From the IMG/VR virus record IMGVR_UViG_3300034980_000091, positions 1 to 46,565 of that record: a DNA stretch of 46,565 bases; one strand, 5' to 3'. The stretch's first letter is position 1. Each line of letters starts with the position of its first letter. Below, piece by piece: positions 15,901-24,311 of the stretch. A program made the translations under genes and the position numbers. This DNA comes from a virus. The notes under the pieces were generated by a model that saw only the letters and a list, made by a program, of their open reading frames with translations, was not told the origin of the DNA and ran no database searches.

Positions 15901-17250
15901 ATCGTTCTGCTTCAGGCTTCTGCCAACTTTAACTACATCACCAACCACACCATCTTTAAGCTGACCGGGGACAACCTCACCACCTAGACGTTCAGCTAGA
16001 TCTTTGGCTGCTTTTGAACCGGGTTTAAACAACCCGCCCTTTGCTCTACCTAGGTAACCATACACTGTACGGTTGTTAAAACCATCAGGTTCTACTTCCA
16101 TGTGAACCAAACGTTTCCTGTCACCGATGTTCATGTTACGTTGGAACTGTGCCTCAATAACAGGGGCTAGTTCTGCAACTTCTTCATCAGTAAGGACACC
16201 AATGAACTGAGCATCTTCTCTGACAAAGTTTAGAAGTTGGTTACTACCTTCTACAGACTCGGCAACCTCCAAATTCATGGGGGCTTTGTCTCCTGAGTCT
16301 TTAACCCCAGTTCTGAGGAGAGGGGCAGTACCTTCTTCAATAGCCTTGGCAGGGTCTACACCATCCTTCAGGCTTCTTACAGCCATCTCGACTGCCGCTG
16401 CTGAGTCTGAAAGCTTGTGCACTCTTTGGGCAGTGGAACCTGCTTTAACTGCTCTAGTTAGGGCAACTGCACCAACCGTCACTGCACTCTCTGCACCTAA
16501 ACTGGCAGCATCCACAACACCTAGAAGTGTATCTTCCAAGGCTGCAGCACCAACACCGCCTTCTTTAAGCTGGTTGATAAAGGCACCGAGATACAAGGAG
16601 TTCTCTTCTGTAAAGAACCCTTGGTCTCCCATCTCATCGAAGATTTCCCTAGCCTGTTCAATAACCTCATCATCTGATTTATCAGAGAACAAGAGGCTGG
16701 AGAACTCTTTGGCCAAGTCATTACGTTCACCGGAGAAGTTGAAGAACAACTCACCTACACCTTGGCTCAACACCTGATCACCAATCTCTAGGAGTGTGTC
16801 AGTTGTGCCTGTGTTCTGTGACTGCAAATATTCGTTTGCCAGCTTGGTAATCATAACACTGCGTCTGAGAGCTCTACGTTCCTCTCTTGCAAACTGTGTC
16901 TTGCCTGCAAGGAGAGCCTCTGCTGGAGATGTAATCGTAGATCCGAAGATAGAGTTGTCAATAAGACTCTGTACACCTTCTACATCTGAACGATCGGTCA
17001 GTTTAGAGTCTAGCTGTTCAACTACAGCAGCCTCTTCTTCATTCTTAACCTGAGCAGACAGGTCCATGTCTATCTTAGGACCGAGACCTGAGGACAGGTT
17101 GTTAACCATTTCTTCTAAAGGTGCGCCTGTCACATGACTGAACAGCTTAGCATCTTCATTGATGTTACGTCTATCAGGAACTAGAAACTCGCCCCCCTCG
17201 ACGTTAAGGTTGAAGTCTACACTCTCCGTCTGTTTCAAACTAAAGTCCAT
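12931..17250 (-). CDS. large internal virion (ejection) protein, T7 gp16-like in size
   Basis: At 1439 residues this is the largest protein in the genome. It starts MDFSLKQTESVDF and overlaps the upstream gene by 1 bp. Long helical stretches dominate, with hydrophobic segments near 240-270 (VDAASLGAESAVTVGAVAL) and in the last third (AAFWGGAGIVPLGF). T7 gp16 (1318 residues) forms the channel for DNA ejection and has an N-terminal transglycosylase; I see no such domain here, and the hydrolase is a separate gene at 10224-10814. The position after tail tubular B supports the assignment. Confidence 0.75.
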   Translation of the reverse strand: MDFSLKQTESVDFNLNVEGGEFLVPDRRNINEDAKLFSHVTGAPLEEMVNNLSSGLGPKIDMDLSAQVKNEEEAAVVEQLDSKLTDRSDVEGVQSLIDNSIFGSTITSPAEALLAGKTQFAREERRALRRSVMITKLANEYLQSQNTGTTDTLLEIGDQVLSQGVGELFFNFSGERNDLAKEFSSLLFSDKSDDEVIEQAREIFDEMGDQGFFTEENSLYLGAFINQLKEGGVGAAALEDTLLGVVDAASLGAESAVTVGAVALTRAVKAGSTAQRVHKLSDSAAAVEMAVRSLKDGVDPAKAIEEGTAPLLRTGVKDSGDKAPMNLEVAESVEGSNQLLNFVREDAQFIGVLTDEEVAELAPVIEAQFQRNMNIGDRKRLVHMEVEPDGFNNRTVYGYLGRAKGGLFKPGSKAAKDLAERLGGEVVPGQLKDGVVGDVVKVGRSLKQNDLVPATPLSEINDGLFHSLKSTTSRTAVKLDSLLKTNEAQVSRIYKEAETIYNKSAKSVGRKEVRKVDEVMSELNDNPAHFDRNIPFSDAEFAVEYETKFKKQPTTKVVQYYNDQLKLNDTVWALRADAILKRAVENGEAMYKLDGQWMRAKPSELVESKVYNPTDGKYHAPEDFPRGSILEVADGMTDVDGKPVRYVYNKDQARRPLIHNDVLGYNPGGSRIYDGAKFFVKQETKKTFGDGAEIRGTPRTFMATVTEKEARETVKQMNAIVAFIRSRLGDSTFEEVIDAAPALLEDPDFIRVVEANSGWNTGMEPQDLFSFAEEWDLNLSKNVDFAPDGEELLNSRVGYGNTVGENYLVNTSGSRAQKPLVGYGGDPAAMLSPSRATEQSFTVALNKAANDAYIRRAAAGWLKAAKDGGFISNLHDLNGSLLENLDKAKISTTLEGGSKLAAEKDLIQSKLRYKTRDMMALDRTMNKLADFVYNKGAKKISKGLRDTDPVGFLRSLAFNTKLGLFAVDQVMVQSSQLINIMGVSNNGLAATVAVGPIRAAMVAPNNAVINKIAQGVGKAVGIEPEDFINIVRFIKTSGRDLVDQNIIELDGNQSIYNSGMKPLLKAGRIPFNEGELLARIGGMAAAFLDTKAKFPDLDLFSDEGRLLVMRRQDILTASMTSASGAAWQRSMLAVPTQFMTYSVRMWEQMLSSDVLTGPERIRLALTQAAFWGGAGIVPLGFLTDKRTYHGHSGIDPEVYKFARYGMIDYLLSSVYDTETDISSRLGASGGITSMFSDVMEGTTAELLIGPSGEILGESVDLIFKTALAMFSGRWDYAEYDFKRLTKTITSLNRVQSAYMAYSYQQMVSRRSGKVLLENLTSDDALMIGLGIPLKEVTLGFEIYKNSVDHKEYIKKVSEQMYTYRKIMLDHLDNGDLKSADIVSQDIAALYNVLMPYDRNEVKRVLSRPDGDFFDAMLVREVERGNVNSTMIQVARSLKE

Positions 17251-18383
17251 TAGAAGCCTCCGCCGCCAGCAGGTTCTATATTACTCCCTCGTGCATCTAC
17301 GAGAGGTTTAACCTTGGCAATTACATTTTCAATTCTGTTCACATCCACCTTGCTGGTGGTAACTGTACCATCAGGCTTTGTGACAGTCTTAACTCCATCA
17401 GGTGAGACAGAGGTTACATTACCATTAGCTCTGCGTTTAATCACAAGGCCACTGGCGAAGGTCCTCTTGATGCCACCATCAGGTAGCTTGGTCAGGAAGG
17501 CCCCATCACTATCTTGATACTGTAGTTCACCTTTGTTGTTAGCCTCATCAATCTTACGATTAAGGACTGACAACTGGTTCTCTCTAGAGTCCACAAACTT
17601 ACCCGGATCGAGGTTAGCTTCCTCTTTGATCCTGTCTGCTTTCCTATTCAACTCGTTAATACGATTGTTGCTTTTGGAAATCTCTAGGTTAGCTGAGTTC
17701 TGTTGCAGAGCAAGATCTGTTTCTGCTTTTCTCTGCACTTCTAGAGCTTTGAGATTAGCTAAGCTTGTATCAAACCCTAGCTCTTGTGCCAACTGAATAG
17801 CCTCTTGCTCTCTCTGAGAACTCTCGAAAGACTTTTTAGCAATAGCTGAGTCCTGAGCAGCGAACCCTAAGGTGTCTGCAAGCTGACTTGACAAACTACC
17901 TAGGCCACCCTGTACACCAGAGCTGTTTAAAGATGCTCCACTGTTAGCAGCTGAGTTAAGAGTTTGACCCCTAAGGATCTGTTCTTCTCTGATAACCTGA
18001 CGTCTAGTTCTGTTGGAAATTACAGAAGCTTGGTCATTAGCCAAACCTACTTGTACATTTCGTTCAAAGTTAGAGTCACGTAAAGCATCATTAGTTTGTT
18101 CGTTCAGGCTTATTAAGTCTAGGTTAATATCAGTGAGAGTGGTATTGGTAGAACTGATAATCTCATTCTTAGCCTTAACGTCTGCACGAATGATCGCGTT
18201 CTGATCCTTTACCTCTTCTCCAACCTTATCGTTGATGCGACCAACCTCTACGTTAGCAAGGGAGGCCGCCTCATTTCTTTCTTTGATTTCTTTCCTGTTA
18301 GAAGCCTGAGCCCCTAACCCTTGTACTGCTTGTGCAGCACCAGCTACGGCACTGATGACTGCTAATGCTGCGAATACCGGCAT
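17250..18383 (-). CDS. internal virion (ejection) protein, T7 gp14-like position
   Basis: The 377-residue protein starts MPVFAALAVISAVAGAAQAV, a hydrophobic N-terminus as in T7 gp14. A long coiled coil (about 30-280) rich in Asn, Glu, Ala and Leu follows. The C-terminus has short repeated phrases (GVKTVTKPDGTVTTSK) and ends GGGGF. T7 gp14 is 196 residues, so this is nearly twice as long. It is the first of three ejection-protein genes. Confidence 0.7.
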   Translation of the reverse strand: MPVFAALAVISAVAGAAQAVQGLGAQASNRKEIKERNEAASLANVEVGRINDKVGEEVKDQNAIIRADVKAKNEIISSTNTTLTDINLDLISLNEQTNDALRDSNFERNVQVGLANDQASVISNRTRRQVIREEQILRGQTLNSAANSGASLNSSGVQGGLGSLSSQLADTLGFAAQDSAIAKKSFESSQREQEAIQLAQELGFDTSLANLKALEVQRKAETDLALQQNSANLEISKSNNRINELNRKADRIKEEANLDPGKFVDSRENQLSVLNRKIDEANNKGELQYQDSDGAFLTKLPDGGIKRTFASGLVIKRRANGNVTSVSPDGVKTVTKPDGTVTTSKVDVNRIENVIAKVKPLVDARGSNIEPAGGGGF

Positions 18384-18384
18384 G

Positions 18385-20748
18385 TTATCTCCTGTTGTCG
18401 TAGTCTCTATCTCTAGAGCTGATGTTACTGTAGCCTAAAAGATTGATAGGGTAGATACCATCCGACTCAAACCTAAGCTTAAGGGCTTTGCCTCTGCCTC
18501 TGAACTTGAGTTGTTTGATACTTATGTATTTATGAAACTCATACTCAGCATCCCCAACAGTGCCTGCCGGAGTTGTCTTGATACGCTCTGCATCATAAGG
18601 TTCATAAGCGTCCTGAGAATTCTCGAACTCTTCGAAATCCCAAGAGTGTTTTACCTTAACCCTAGTCTCTGTCTCTACATTTTCTGTTGAGTAGTTAACA
18701 GGGAATGGGAAGTAAAACTTACTATCCTTATAAGTGTAGACAATAACTTCCTTGCTGTCCTTATCATTGTGCATATCCCCATAGAAATTGGGAGTAGTCT
18801 CAAGATAGGCAGAGAAAGGTGTGTCTACTTCTCCTGACGTATAGGTCTTAACATCTACGTTGATAGGAGCAGACATGTCTGCAAAGTGCCAGTAGTCATA
18901 GGTGAAGTTAGCTGGTGTAGCATTCTGATACTGACTATCATCTGGTAATATTGTATCATCTTTCACAATGTACATTATACGAGACTCGGCATCAGTGATT
19001 GTACCCATCTCTCTACGTGCATTACCTGCGCTAGTGTAGTCATAGTAGTTAGCTTTGAAGTAGAAAGCATCCCTAACTTTAACATCCTCATCGAATGTCC
19101 ATGGCATAAAGGCTTGGTTCTTCAGGTCTAGGACCAGACACTTAGTCTTGTGTGTAGTACCGGGACTGTTAAACAACCAATGGACCTGTAGTTTCAGTTC
19201 ATCAAACACACCTCTTACATCTGACACACAGCCTTGGTAGTTCTCTACCCAGTATTTCTGTATGACATTTCTTGAGACGTTAGTGTGTACGAAGTTGTTG
19301 TTCTGATCTACCTCTAAGGTTTGCACACCTTCTTTGTTGATGTAGTAGGTGACATTGTTGTTCTGTACAATACTGAAGGGACTATCTGTACCAAACGTAG
19401 TGATTTTTTCTACTCTATAACTGGTAGCAGCGAACCCGTTTTGTCCGGGCCTGATTGCCCATACACCTGAAGCACTAAATACTAATAGACTGTCACCAAA
19501 GGTAATGAGTCTTGTAGCCTGTGTCAACCCGGGGATGGTGATACTTCCACCGTCATCATCTACAAGATCACTAAGAACCTGTGCAGTAGGGTCATTCTTC
19601 TGGTAGCATTTACCTAACTGGGACTCATCTTCAAGTACCTGACTAAAGAACACCTTATCGGAAAGGGTTCTATGAGGATGCCCTGCATAAAAGATCCTTC
19701 CTGCATAAGCTTCTGATCTAGACATATAGTCTTCTTCAGTGCTAATATCAGGGAAAAGTGCATTAACTTCATAGAAATTACTTGAAGTCACGTCTGTACT
19801 AGCTATTGAGTTATGACTGTTAGTTCTTGAGAAAGTAATCCCGGGGTACTGGTGAGCATCAATAATAAACTTACCACCAGAAATTAAGGTGGAGCCCTTA
19901 GCCTGAGCTATGAATGCTGAGTAATCAAAAGCTCCTGCAGCTGTAAGAGCAGAATGCCAACGACTTGTAAGGGGAGGGAAAGTACTGTCTCCTGTACCTG
20001 TCTGCCAAGCTGTAAGCTCTGTCTCTGCCCACCCAGCATTGTACGTGTCATAACGTCTACCATCTGTAGGTACAGTGTTAGACCCTGCAGGTACAGCCGC
20101 AACTTTTAGATCTTCCTCATCTTCAAACCTATAGAAGTCTCTCATCAAAATAGGGAACTCAGTGGCTGTCACAGAGTTTATCTCGTAGTAAGGAGAGCTA
20201 CTATTAGTATCCATATCCAAAGTAATTCTGGTAGGTCTAGTACGTGCGCTAGTTACGATTAGGTGGTTGTTATAAGGGGTAAAGTCCAAGGCATCGAACA
20301 GTGAAGAAGGACCTTGAGTATCTAGGATAACTCTTTCTGCTACAGTGAAACCAAACTCTCCATTCAATGGTAGGAAAAATAATTGGTTACCATTGTACGA
20401 AGGGTCTGTAAGATCTGCATCTGTTAGGTTATTAGAACCATATTCCAATTGCATACATAGAATAGAGATACCTCTGAAGACACCAGTGGTAGGTGTCCAC
20501 ACATAGGTTCTGAACTGTGCGTCATCTGGTAAATCAAACTGAGCAGTTACTATGTCTTGAGCAATGTGAGGATCAGTCCTGTTATGAATGTAGGCTAGTC
20601 CTTTACGACTAACCCTTCTACCATCCAGCTCAATATCCATATTCAGTTCGTCTGTTGTAGAACTATCTACAGGTGTAAGTGGAGTTTGTTCTGTAACTAA
20701 ACCCCTACTTAGATTTACTACGGGGTTTCTTTGGAGGTCTTGAGCCAT
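18385..20748 (-). CDS. tail tubular protein B (T7 gp12-like nozzle)
   Basis: The start at 20748 (MAQDLQRNPVVNLSRGLV) is preferred over one at 20880 that would overlap the upstream gene much further. The resulting 787 residues match T7 gp12 (794). Typical features are NLSRGLVTEQTP near the N-terminus, DGRRVSRKGL, and a beta-rich body with FTPYNNHLIVTSARTRP and FSASGVWAIRPG. The protein forms the tail nozzle. It follows tail tubular A and a small gene. Confidence 0.88.
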   Translation of the reverse strand: MAQDLQRNPVVNLSRGLVTEQTPLTPVDSSTTDELNMDIELDGRRVSRKGLAYIHNRTDPHIAQDIVTAQFDLPDDAQFRTYVWTPTTGVFRGISILCMQLEYGSNNLTDADLTDPSYNGNQLFFLPLNGEFGFTVAERVILDTQGPSSLFDALDFTPYNNHLIVTSARTRPTRITLDMDTNSSSPYYEINSVTATEFPILMRDFYRFEDEEDLKVAAVPAGSNTVPTDGRRYDTYNAGWAETELTAWQTGTGDSTFPPLTSRWHSALTAAGAFDYSAFIAQAKGSTLISGGKFIIDAHQYPGITFSRTNSHNSIASTDVTSSNFYEVNALFPDISTEEDYMSRSEAYAGRIFYAGHPHRTLSDKVFFSQVLEDESQLGKCYQKNDPTAQVLSDLVDDDGGSITIPGLTQATRLITFGDSLLVFSASGVWAIRPGQNGFAATSYRVEKITTFGTDSPFSIVQNNNVTYYINKEGVQTLEVDQNNNFVHTNVSRNVIQKYWVENYQGCVSDVRGVFDELKLQVHWLFNSPGTTHKTKCLVLDLKNQAFMPWTFDEDVKVRDAFYFKANYYDYTSAGNARREMGTITDAESRIMYIVKDDTILPDDSQYQNATPANFTYDYWHFADMSAPINVDVKTYTSGEVDTPFSAYLETTPNFYGDMHNDKDSKEVIVYTYKDSKFYFPFPVNYSTENVETETRVKVKHSWDFEEFENSQDAYEPYDAERIKTTPAGTVGDAEYEFHKYISIKQLKFRGRGKALKLRFESDGIYPINLLGYSNISSRDRDYDNRR

Positions 20749-21019
20749 GTCGTTCTTCCCACTTTCTGTCTCTTTCGACTGCTTTAGAAGGTTTAGAAGT
20801 CCTGATATGCTGGAGTACAACAGCCTTAGCATCCAACATCGTGGTGAATAGTCCGTTGATTGAAGAACTTTTCTTTCCACTTGTATGTACCTCGAACATT
20901 GTGCCAGTGTATCCCGACCTCTTGATCACAAAAGGCTCTTTGAATTTAGGAGAAATGATGGAAGTTTCTGCTCCACCATCTTTACCATAGTATTCGTTAA
21001 CCTTAATTCCGTCTTCCAT
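20705..21019 (-). CDS. 104-residue hypothetical protein between tail tubular genes
   Basis: It overlaps tail tubular A by 17 bp and tail tubular B by 44 bp. The N-terminal two-thirds is beta-rich (EPFVIKRSGYTGTMFEVHTS) and the C-terminus very basic (RPPKKPRSKSK). It is probably a minor virion or assembly protein, inferred from position. No family was recognised. Confidence 0.7.
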   Translation of the reverse strand: MEDGIKVNEYYGKDGGAETSIISPKFKEPFVIKRSGYTGTMFEVHTSGKKSSSINGLFTTMLDAKAVVLQHIRTSKPSKAVERDRKWEERHGSRPPKKPRSKSK

Positions 21020-21809
21020 AGTTAGCCCTATCTCTAATCTCTGTCACCTTACTGGTGTCTTTCTGTGTGAACACTCTTGCCCTTCGTTGGGCAATCTCCA
21101 AGCCTTGGTTAGGCCCGTCTTTATCCAGAGAAAATACCATGGACTGACAAGCCCTGACAAACTCTGGCCACATGTTAATCTCAATGTCTTGAATGTCTGT
21201 CTCACCTGAGAGGAACAGTGGGTATTTGGTTAGTACAACCCTTAGTCTATCTTCATCCATGTGACCACCTGTATCCTTGGTGATATCATAGGCATCAAAC
21301 ACTACAGTCTGATTGTCAAAGGAAGTGTAATAGCTAGGGTCTACATCTGTTCTGACTTTACAAATACCATACCCATCGTCAGACAAACCTACATCTGTAA
21401 TAACGAAGTCCGAGGACAGGCCGTCATTAAGTTTAAGGAAAGACTCTGGGTCTAGATATTGTACATCTATATAATCAGGATCTGTTAGCAGATTGGCTTC
21501 AGACGTTCTGTTGAAAGATACATGAGATACGTTTCTTACGTCATGTCTTACACCATCATCTGAAATATATAGGAAAAACTTTGTAGGTGTAGTCACTCCA
21601 ACTGTACTACCACCATATGTTACAGGTTCTAGCTTATGGACTTCTCCATAATGAGACTTGTCTTTGGTGAATACAATGTCGTAATACACGTCTTCAATCA
21701 TAGAAAGTATCTTAGTCGGATACTCATCTGAGAAGTCTGCACTCTCTATGGAGTCTGCCCCGATAGCTTCGAGACATTTATTAATCAACTTTAGGTTTGT
21801 ATATCTCAT
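21003..21809 (-). CDS. tail tubular protein A (T7 gp11-like gatekeeper)
   Basis: The 268-residue protein starts MRYTNLKLINKCLEAIG, the typical N-terminal helix of the T7 gp11 family. An EYPTKILSMIEDVYYDIV segment and a beta-rich middle follow, then a C-terminal helix with WPEFVRACQSMVFSLD. It joins portal and nozzle. It is longer than T7 gp11 (196). The gene is preceded by a terminator-like hairpin separating it from the capsid genes. Confidence 0.85.
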   Translation of the reverse strand: MRYTNLKLINKCLEAIGADSIESADFSDEYPTKILSMIEDVYYDIVFTKDKSHYGEVHKLEPVTYGGSTVGVTTPTKFFLYISDDGVRHDVRNVSHVSFNRTSEANLLTDPDYIDVQYLDPESFLKLNDGLSSDFVITDVGLSDDGYGICKVRTDVDPSYYTSFDNQTVVFDAYDITKDTGGHMDEDRLRVVLTKYPLFLSGETDIQDIEINMWPEFVRACQSMVFSLDKDGPNQGLEIAQRRARVFTQKDTSKVTEIRDRANYGRRN

Positions 21810-21820
21810 CGGTCATCCAT

Positions 21821-21855
21821 AAAAAAGGGGGGAAGGAGGTTCGCTCCCGCCCCCC
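21821..21855 (-). terminator. intrinsic terminator between capsid and tail genes
   Basis: On the minus strand a G6/C6 stem (21827-21832 with 21850-21855), with further GGGAG/CTCC pairing inside and a CGAA loop, is followed by six T (21821-21826). It lies in a 54-bp gap after the decoration protein gene. Partial termination here would give more capsid than tail transcript. Confidence 0.82.
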
Positions 21856-21863
21856 GGTTAGAA

Positions 21864-22349
21864 TTAGACAGGCGTGTAGTACTTAATCACAACCTTAGCA
21901 ACACCGGCTGTGTAAGGACCCGTACCGACTGTCACGTAAGGGAAAGCGTTAGCCGTCCCAACCGTAACGACGCCACCTACCATGTCACCGTCGCACTGAA
22001 CAACATCACCATCTGCGTCCATAGCAGTTTTAGCGATAGTTGCATCAACACCATCGACGTCGATTACCGTACCGTCATCTTCAGCAAAGCCGATAGACAA
22101 CGTGGTAGAACCACCGCTGGTGAATGCAGTCTCGACTACCATAAAGGCATCAGTGATGACAGAGTTGGCTGGAATGTAAGCATTCCGACCAGTAGTGTTA
22201 CCAGCTGTATCGAGACCTCGGAGATCCTGAGAGTCTAGCTCAAGAACCATGGTTTCCTCAGAGTAGCCTGACTTACCCGTAGGGTCTGTCTCAGCTAGAG
22301 TGAGGTTGTAGTTGACGCGAAGGCCATCGTAGTTAGTATGCGTGGTCAT
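21864..22349 (-). CDS. capsid decoration-like protein
   Basis: The 161-residue beta-rich, Gly/Thr/Val/Asp-rich protein lacks long helices (GGSTTLSIGFAEDDGTVIDV; VTVGTGPYTAGVAKVVI). It lies 15 bp after the major capsid gene and just before a terminator, where decoration or head-fibre proteins are often encoded. Codon use is rich in C-ending codons like the capsid gene, suggesting high expression. The role is inferred. Confidence 0.6.
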   Translation of the reverse strand: MTTHTNYDGLRVNYNLTLAETDPTGKSGYSEETMVLELDSQDLRGLDTAGNTTGRNAYIPANSVITDAFMVVETAFTSGGSTTLSIGFAEDDGTVIDVDGVDATIAKTAMDADGDVVQCDGDMVGGVVTVGTANAFPYVTVGTGPYTAGVAKVVIKYYTPV

Positions 22350-22364
22350 AAGGTTCTCCTTTCC

Positions 22365-23336
22365 TTAAGAGATCGTTGGGGTGTGGGAGACCATAACCAT
22401 GTTCTCATCCCGGAAACGACCTTTAACACCGTAACGAGCCGTAGTGTAGAACTCGTGACGCTGACGTTCAGGACGCCATTTGACATCGACCTTCGGAGCC
22501 TGACGCCAAGCGCCAACCCAAGGGAGGAGATCATTCTGGGCAGAGAAGAAGTAAGATGCCTTACCATTGGTAGACGAATAGTCAACCGCATTACTACCTA
22601 CTCGGTCAGGCAGAGCAGAGTCTGTGACGAGTGGCAGATAGTTGGACATATAAACGTCAAAGCCGTAGATGTTCTTGAGGAACGTCAGACCCGAGTTAAT
22701 ACCTTCTTCAAGGATATTATCCCAACGCATGTTGTCGTTAGAGAGACCCACAATGTTAGTGAGTACGTTTGTCTCGTAAGCAACTGAAGGATCGACAATT
22801 GCTACGCGGCCCTGAGGCGGAACGTTAGCTTTGTCAAGAGCGTAAGCAGCAGCTGCGAAATCAGCAAACTCAATCTTACCAGCGTTACCACCAGAGAACC
22901 TGTGATGAGCCGTGTTAATGGTCACCTGATCATTCTCAGTATGGAGGTTGTCGCCTGCAGCAAGAGTGGTTTCCTCTACGTGACGTTCGATAGCCCGCAT
23001 CTGTTTAGGAACAAACGAAGCTTCGACTTCTGCCATGTAGAAACCATCCTGACGGTTCTTCTCCGTGATGGAGGTACCGCTTGAGACGTACTGGTCAATC
23101 GAGAAGGTGTACTCACCAGTGTCCATTGGACGGAGAACGATGTCAGTATCTTCAACATAGTCGTCCGTGGTCAGGTCACCGATTGACGGAATAGTGAACT
23201 GGTCACCATCCGGGAAATCCGAGAGCTGTTTAACCCAGCGCCAACCCATCAAGTCTTCCTGAATGGTATCCTTGAGTTCGTTGGACCAGATCTCACCTCT
23301 GCGGAGTAGTGAGGAATTGCCTGTAGTATCGGTCAT
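22365..23336 (-). CDS. major capsid protein
   Basis: The 323-residue protein lies between scaffold and decoration genes. The N-terminal segment (NELKDTIQEDLMGWRWVKQL), IPSIGDLTTDDYVEDTDI, and the C-terminal DVKWRPERQRHEFYTTARYG resemble HK97-fold major capsid proteins of marine T7-like phages. Codons such as CGC, GTC and ACC are favoured, unlike the AGA/AGG-rich neighbours, as expected for the most abundant virion protein. Confidence 0.9.
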   Translation of the reverse strand: MTDTTGNSSLLRRGEIWSNELKDTIQEDLMGWRWVKQLSDFPDGDQFTIPSIGDLTTDDYVEDTDIVLRPMDTGEYTFSIDQYVSSGTSITEKNRQDGFYMAEVEASFVPKQMRAIERHVEETTLAAGDNLHTENDQVTINTAHHRFSGGNAGKIEFADFAAAAYALDKANVPPQGRVAIVDPSVAYETNVLTNIVGLSNDNMRWDNILEEGINSGLTFLKNIYGFDVYMSNYLPLVTDSALPDRVGSNAVDYSSTNGKASYFFSAQNDLLPWVGAWRQAPKVDVKWRPERQRHEFYTTARYGVKGRFRDENMVMVSHTPTIS

Positions 23337-23346
23337 TTAAGACTCC

Positions 23347-24072
23347 TTATCTTCCGAAAAAGGCTTGGCTCCCCATCTCTACCATAGCGTCATCCATCTC
23401 TTTACGAGTTTCAGGGCTGCGATATAGAGCAGGGTTTTCCTTTCGGAGTTTTGTATAAAAGGCCCAGTCTTTTACTTGGGACCTATCTGAATTTGTACCA
23501 GACCTAAAAGAGCTAGCGTCATGGCTAGGAGTAGAACTCCGTGTGCCATCAGAGATAAGCTTGAAGAACACTGCAGGATTACCCTTGGCAACGTCTTCGA
23601 GATATTCCGTGGTTACATCCAACTCAACTGATTTGGCTTTAATAGCCTCCTGAGCTTTGTCTGTGTCACCATACCGAGCGATTAAAGTTTCATTAACCGT
23701 CCGAACGTTGGCCGCTTCCGTGACTGCATTGTTCGTCTCTTCTAATGTCTTCGTTACTAAAGCTTTAAGGTCCTCTTCACTAAGGCTACCAGAGGTATTC
23801 TGATCCAATGTGGGGTCGGGGACAACTGCAGGAACTGCCGACTGTGCTTGCGCTTTTTCTTCCTGTAGTTTTTCGAGAAGTTCCTTGGCATGGTCAGCCT
23901 TAGCAACCTTCTCTTTCTCTGCATCCAACTCCTCTTTAAGAGTTTGAATGTAACGGTCTCCTTCTAGTTTACCGGCGACAAGTGCTTCAACAGTCTTGTA
24001 CTGTTTGCCTTCACCGACTAGGGAGTCCAATGAGGTAGACTGGTTAGTCTCTTCATTACCAATAAGTGACAT
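23347..24072 (-). CDS. scaffolding (capsid assembly) protein
   Basis: The 241-residue acidic protein has a strong coiled coil at about 38-75 (YIQTLKEELDAEKEKVAKAD) and a low-complexity Ala/Pro/Gln linker. A helical C-terminal part with a basic patch (GTNSDRSQVKDWAFYTKLRK) follows. It sits directly before the capsid gene, as T7 gp9 does. Confidence 0.85.
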   Translation of the reverse strand: MSLIGNEETNQSTSLDSLVGEGKQYKTVEALVAGKLEGDRYIQTLKEELDAEKEKVAKADHAKELLEKLQEEKAQAQSAVPAVVPDPTLDQNTSGSLSEEDLKALVTKTLEETNNAVTEAANVRTVNETLIARYGDTDKAQEAIKAKSVELDVTTEYLEDVAKGNPAVFFKLISDGTRSSTPSHDASSFRSGTNSDRSQVKDWAFYTKLRKENPALYRSPETRKEMDDAMVEMGSQAFFGR

Positions 24073-24074
24073 GG

Positions 24075-24311
24075 TTAGTCCTTTATGTCTAAAAATTTCA
24101 GGATGCGGAGAATAGCATCTCTTTGTCCATGTTGATATGCGACATCACCTTCCCAACCGGGTACAGTGAAGTCAGGTTTAACCTCTTTAAGAATGTGCTT
24201 CTCAATTAGGGACGAGGCTTCTTGGAAGGCTGTGGTGTAGCCTTTTATTTCTTCTAACCTTTTGGCCTTACCACGGGGTTCGGTGTGGTCTTTGGTCCAT
24301 AAGATGTTCAT
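24075..24311 (-). CDS. 78-residue hypothetical protein between portal and scaffold
   Basis: It overlaps the portal gene by 4 bp and ends 2 bp before the scaffold gene. The sequence (MNILWTKDHTEPRGKAKRL...GWEGDVAYQHGQRDAILRIL) is compact and helical. Its role is unknown, possibly head assembly from position. Confidence 0.7.
   Translation of the reverse strand: MNILWTKDHTEPRGKAKRLEEIKGYTTAFQEASSLIEKHILKEVKPDFTVPGWEGDVAYQHGQRDAILRILKFLDIKD

Noticed and set aside
20749-20880. longer start for tail tubular protein B
   Set aside because: It would add 44 residues overlapping the 104-residue gene and unlike the T7 gp12 N-terminus; 20748 gives the expected start.
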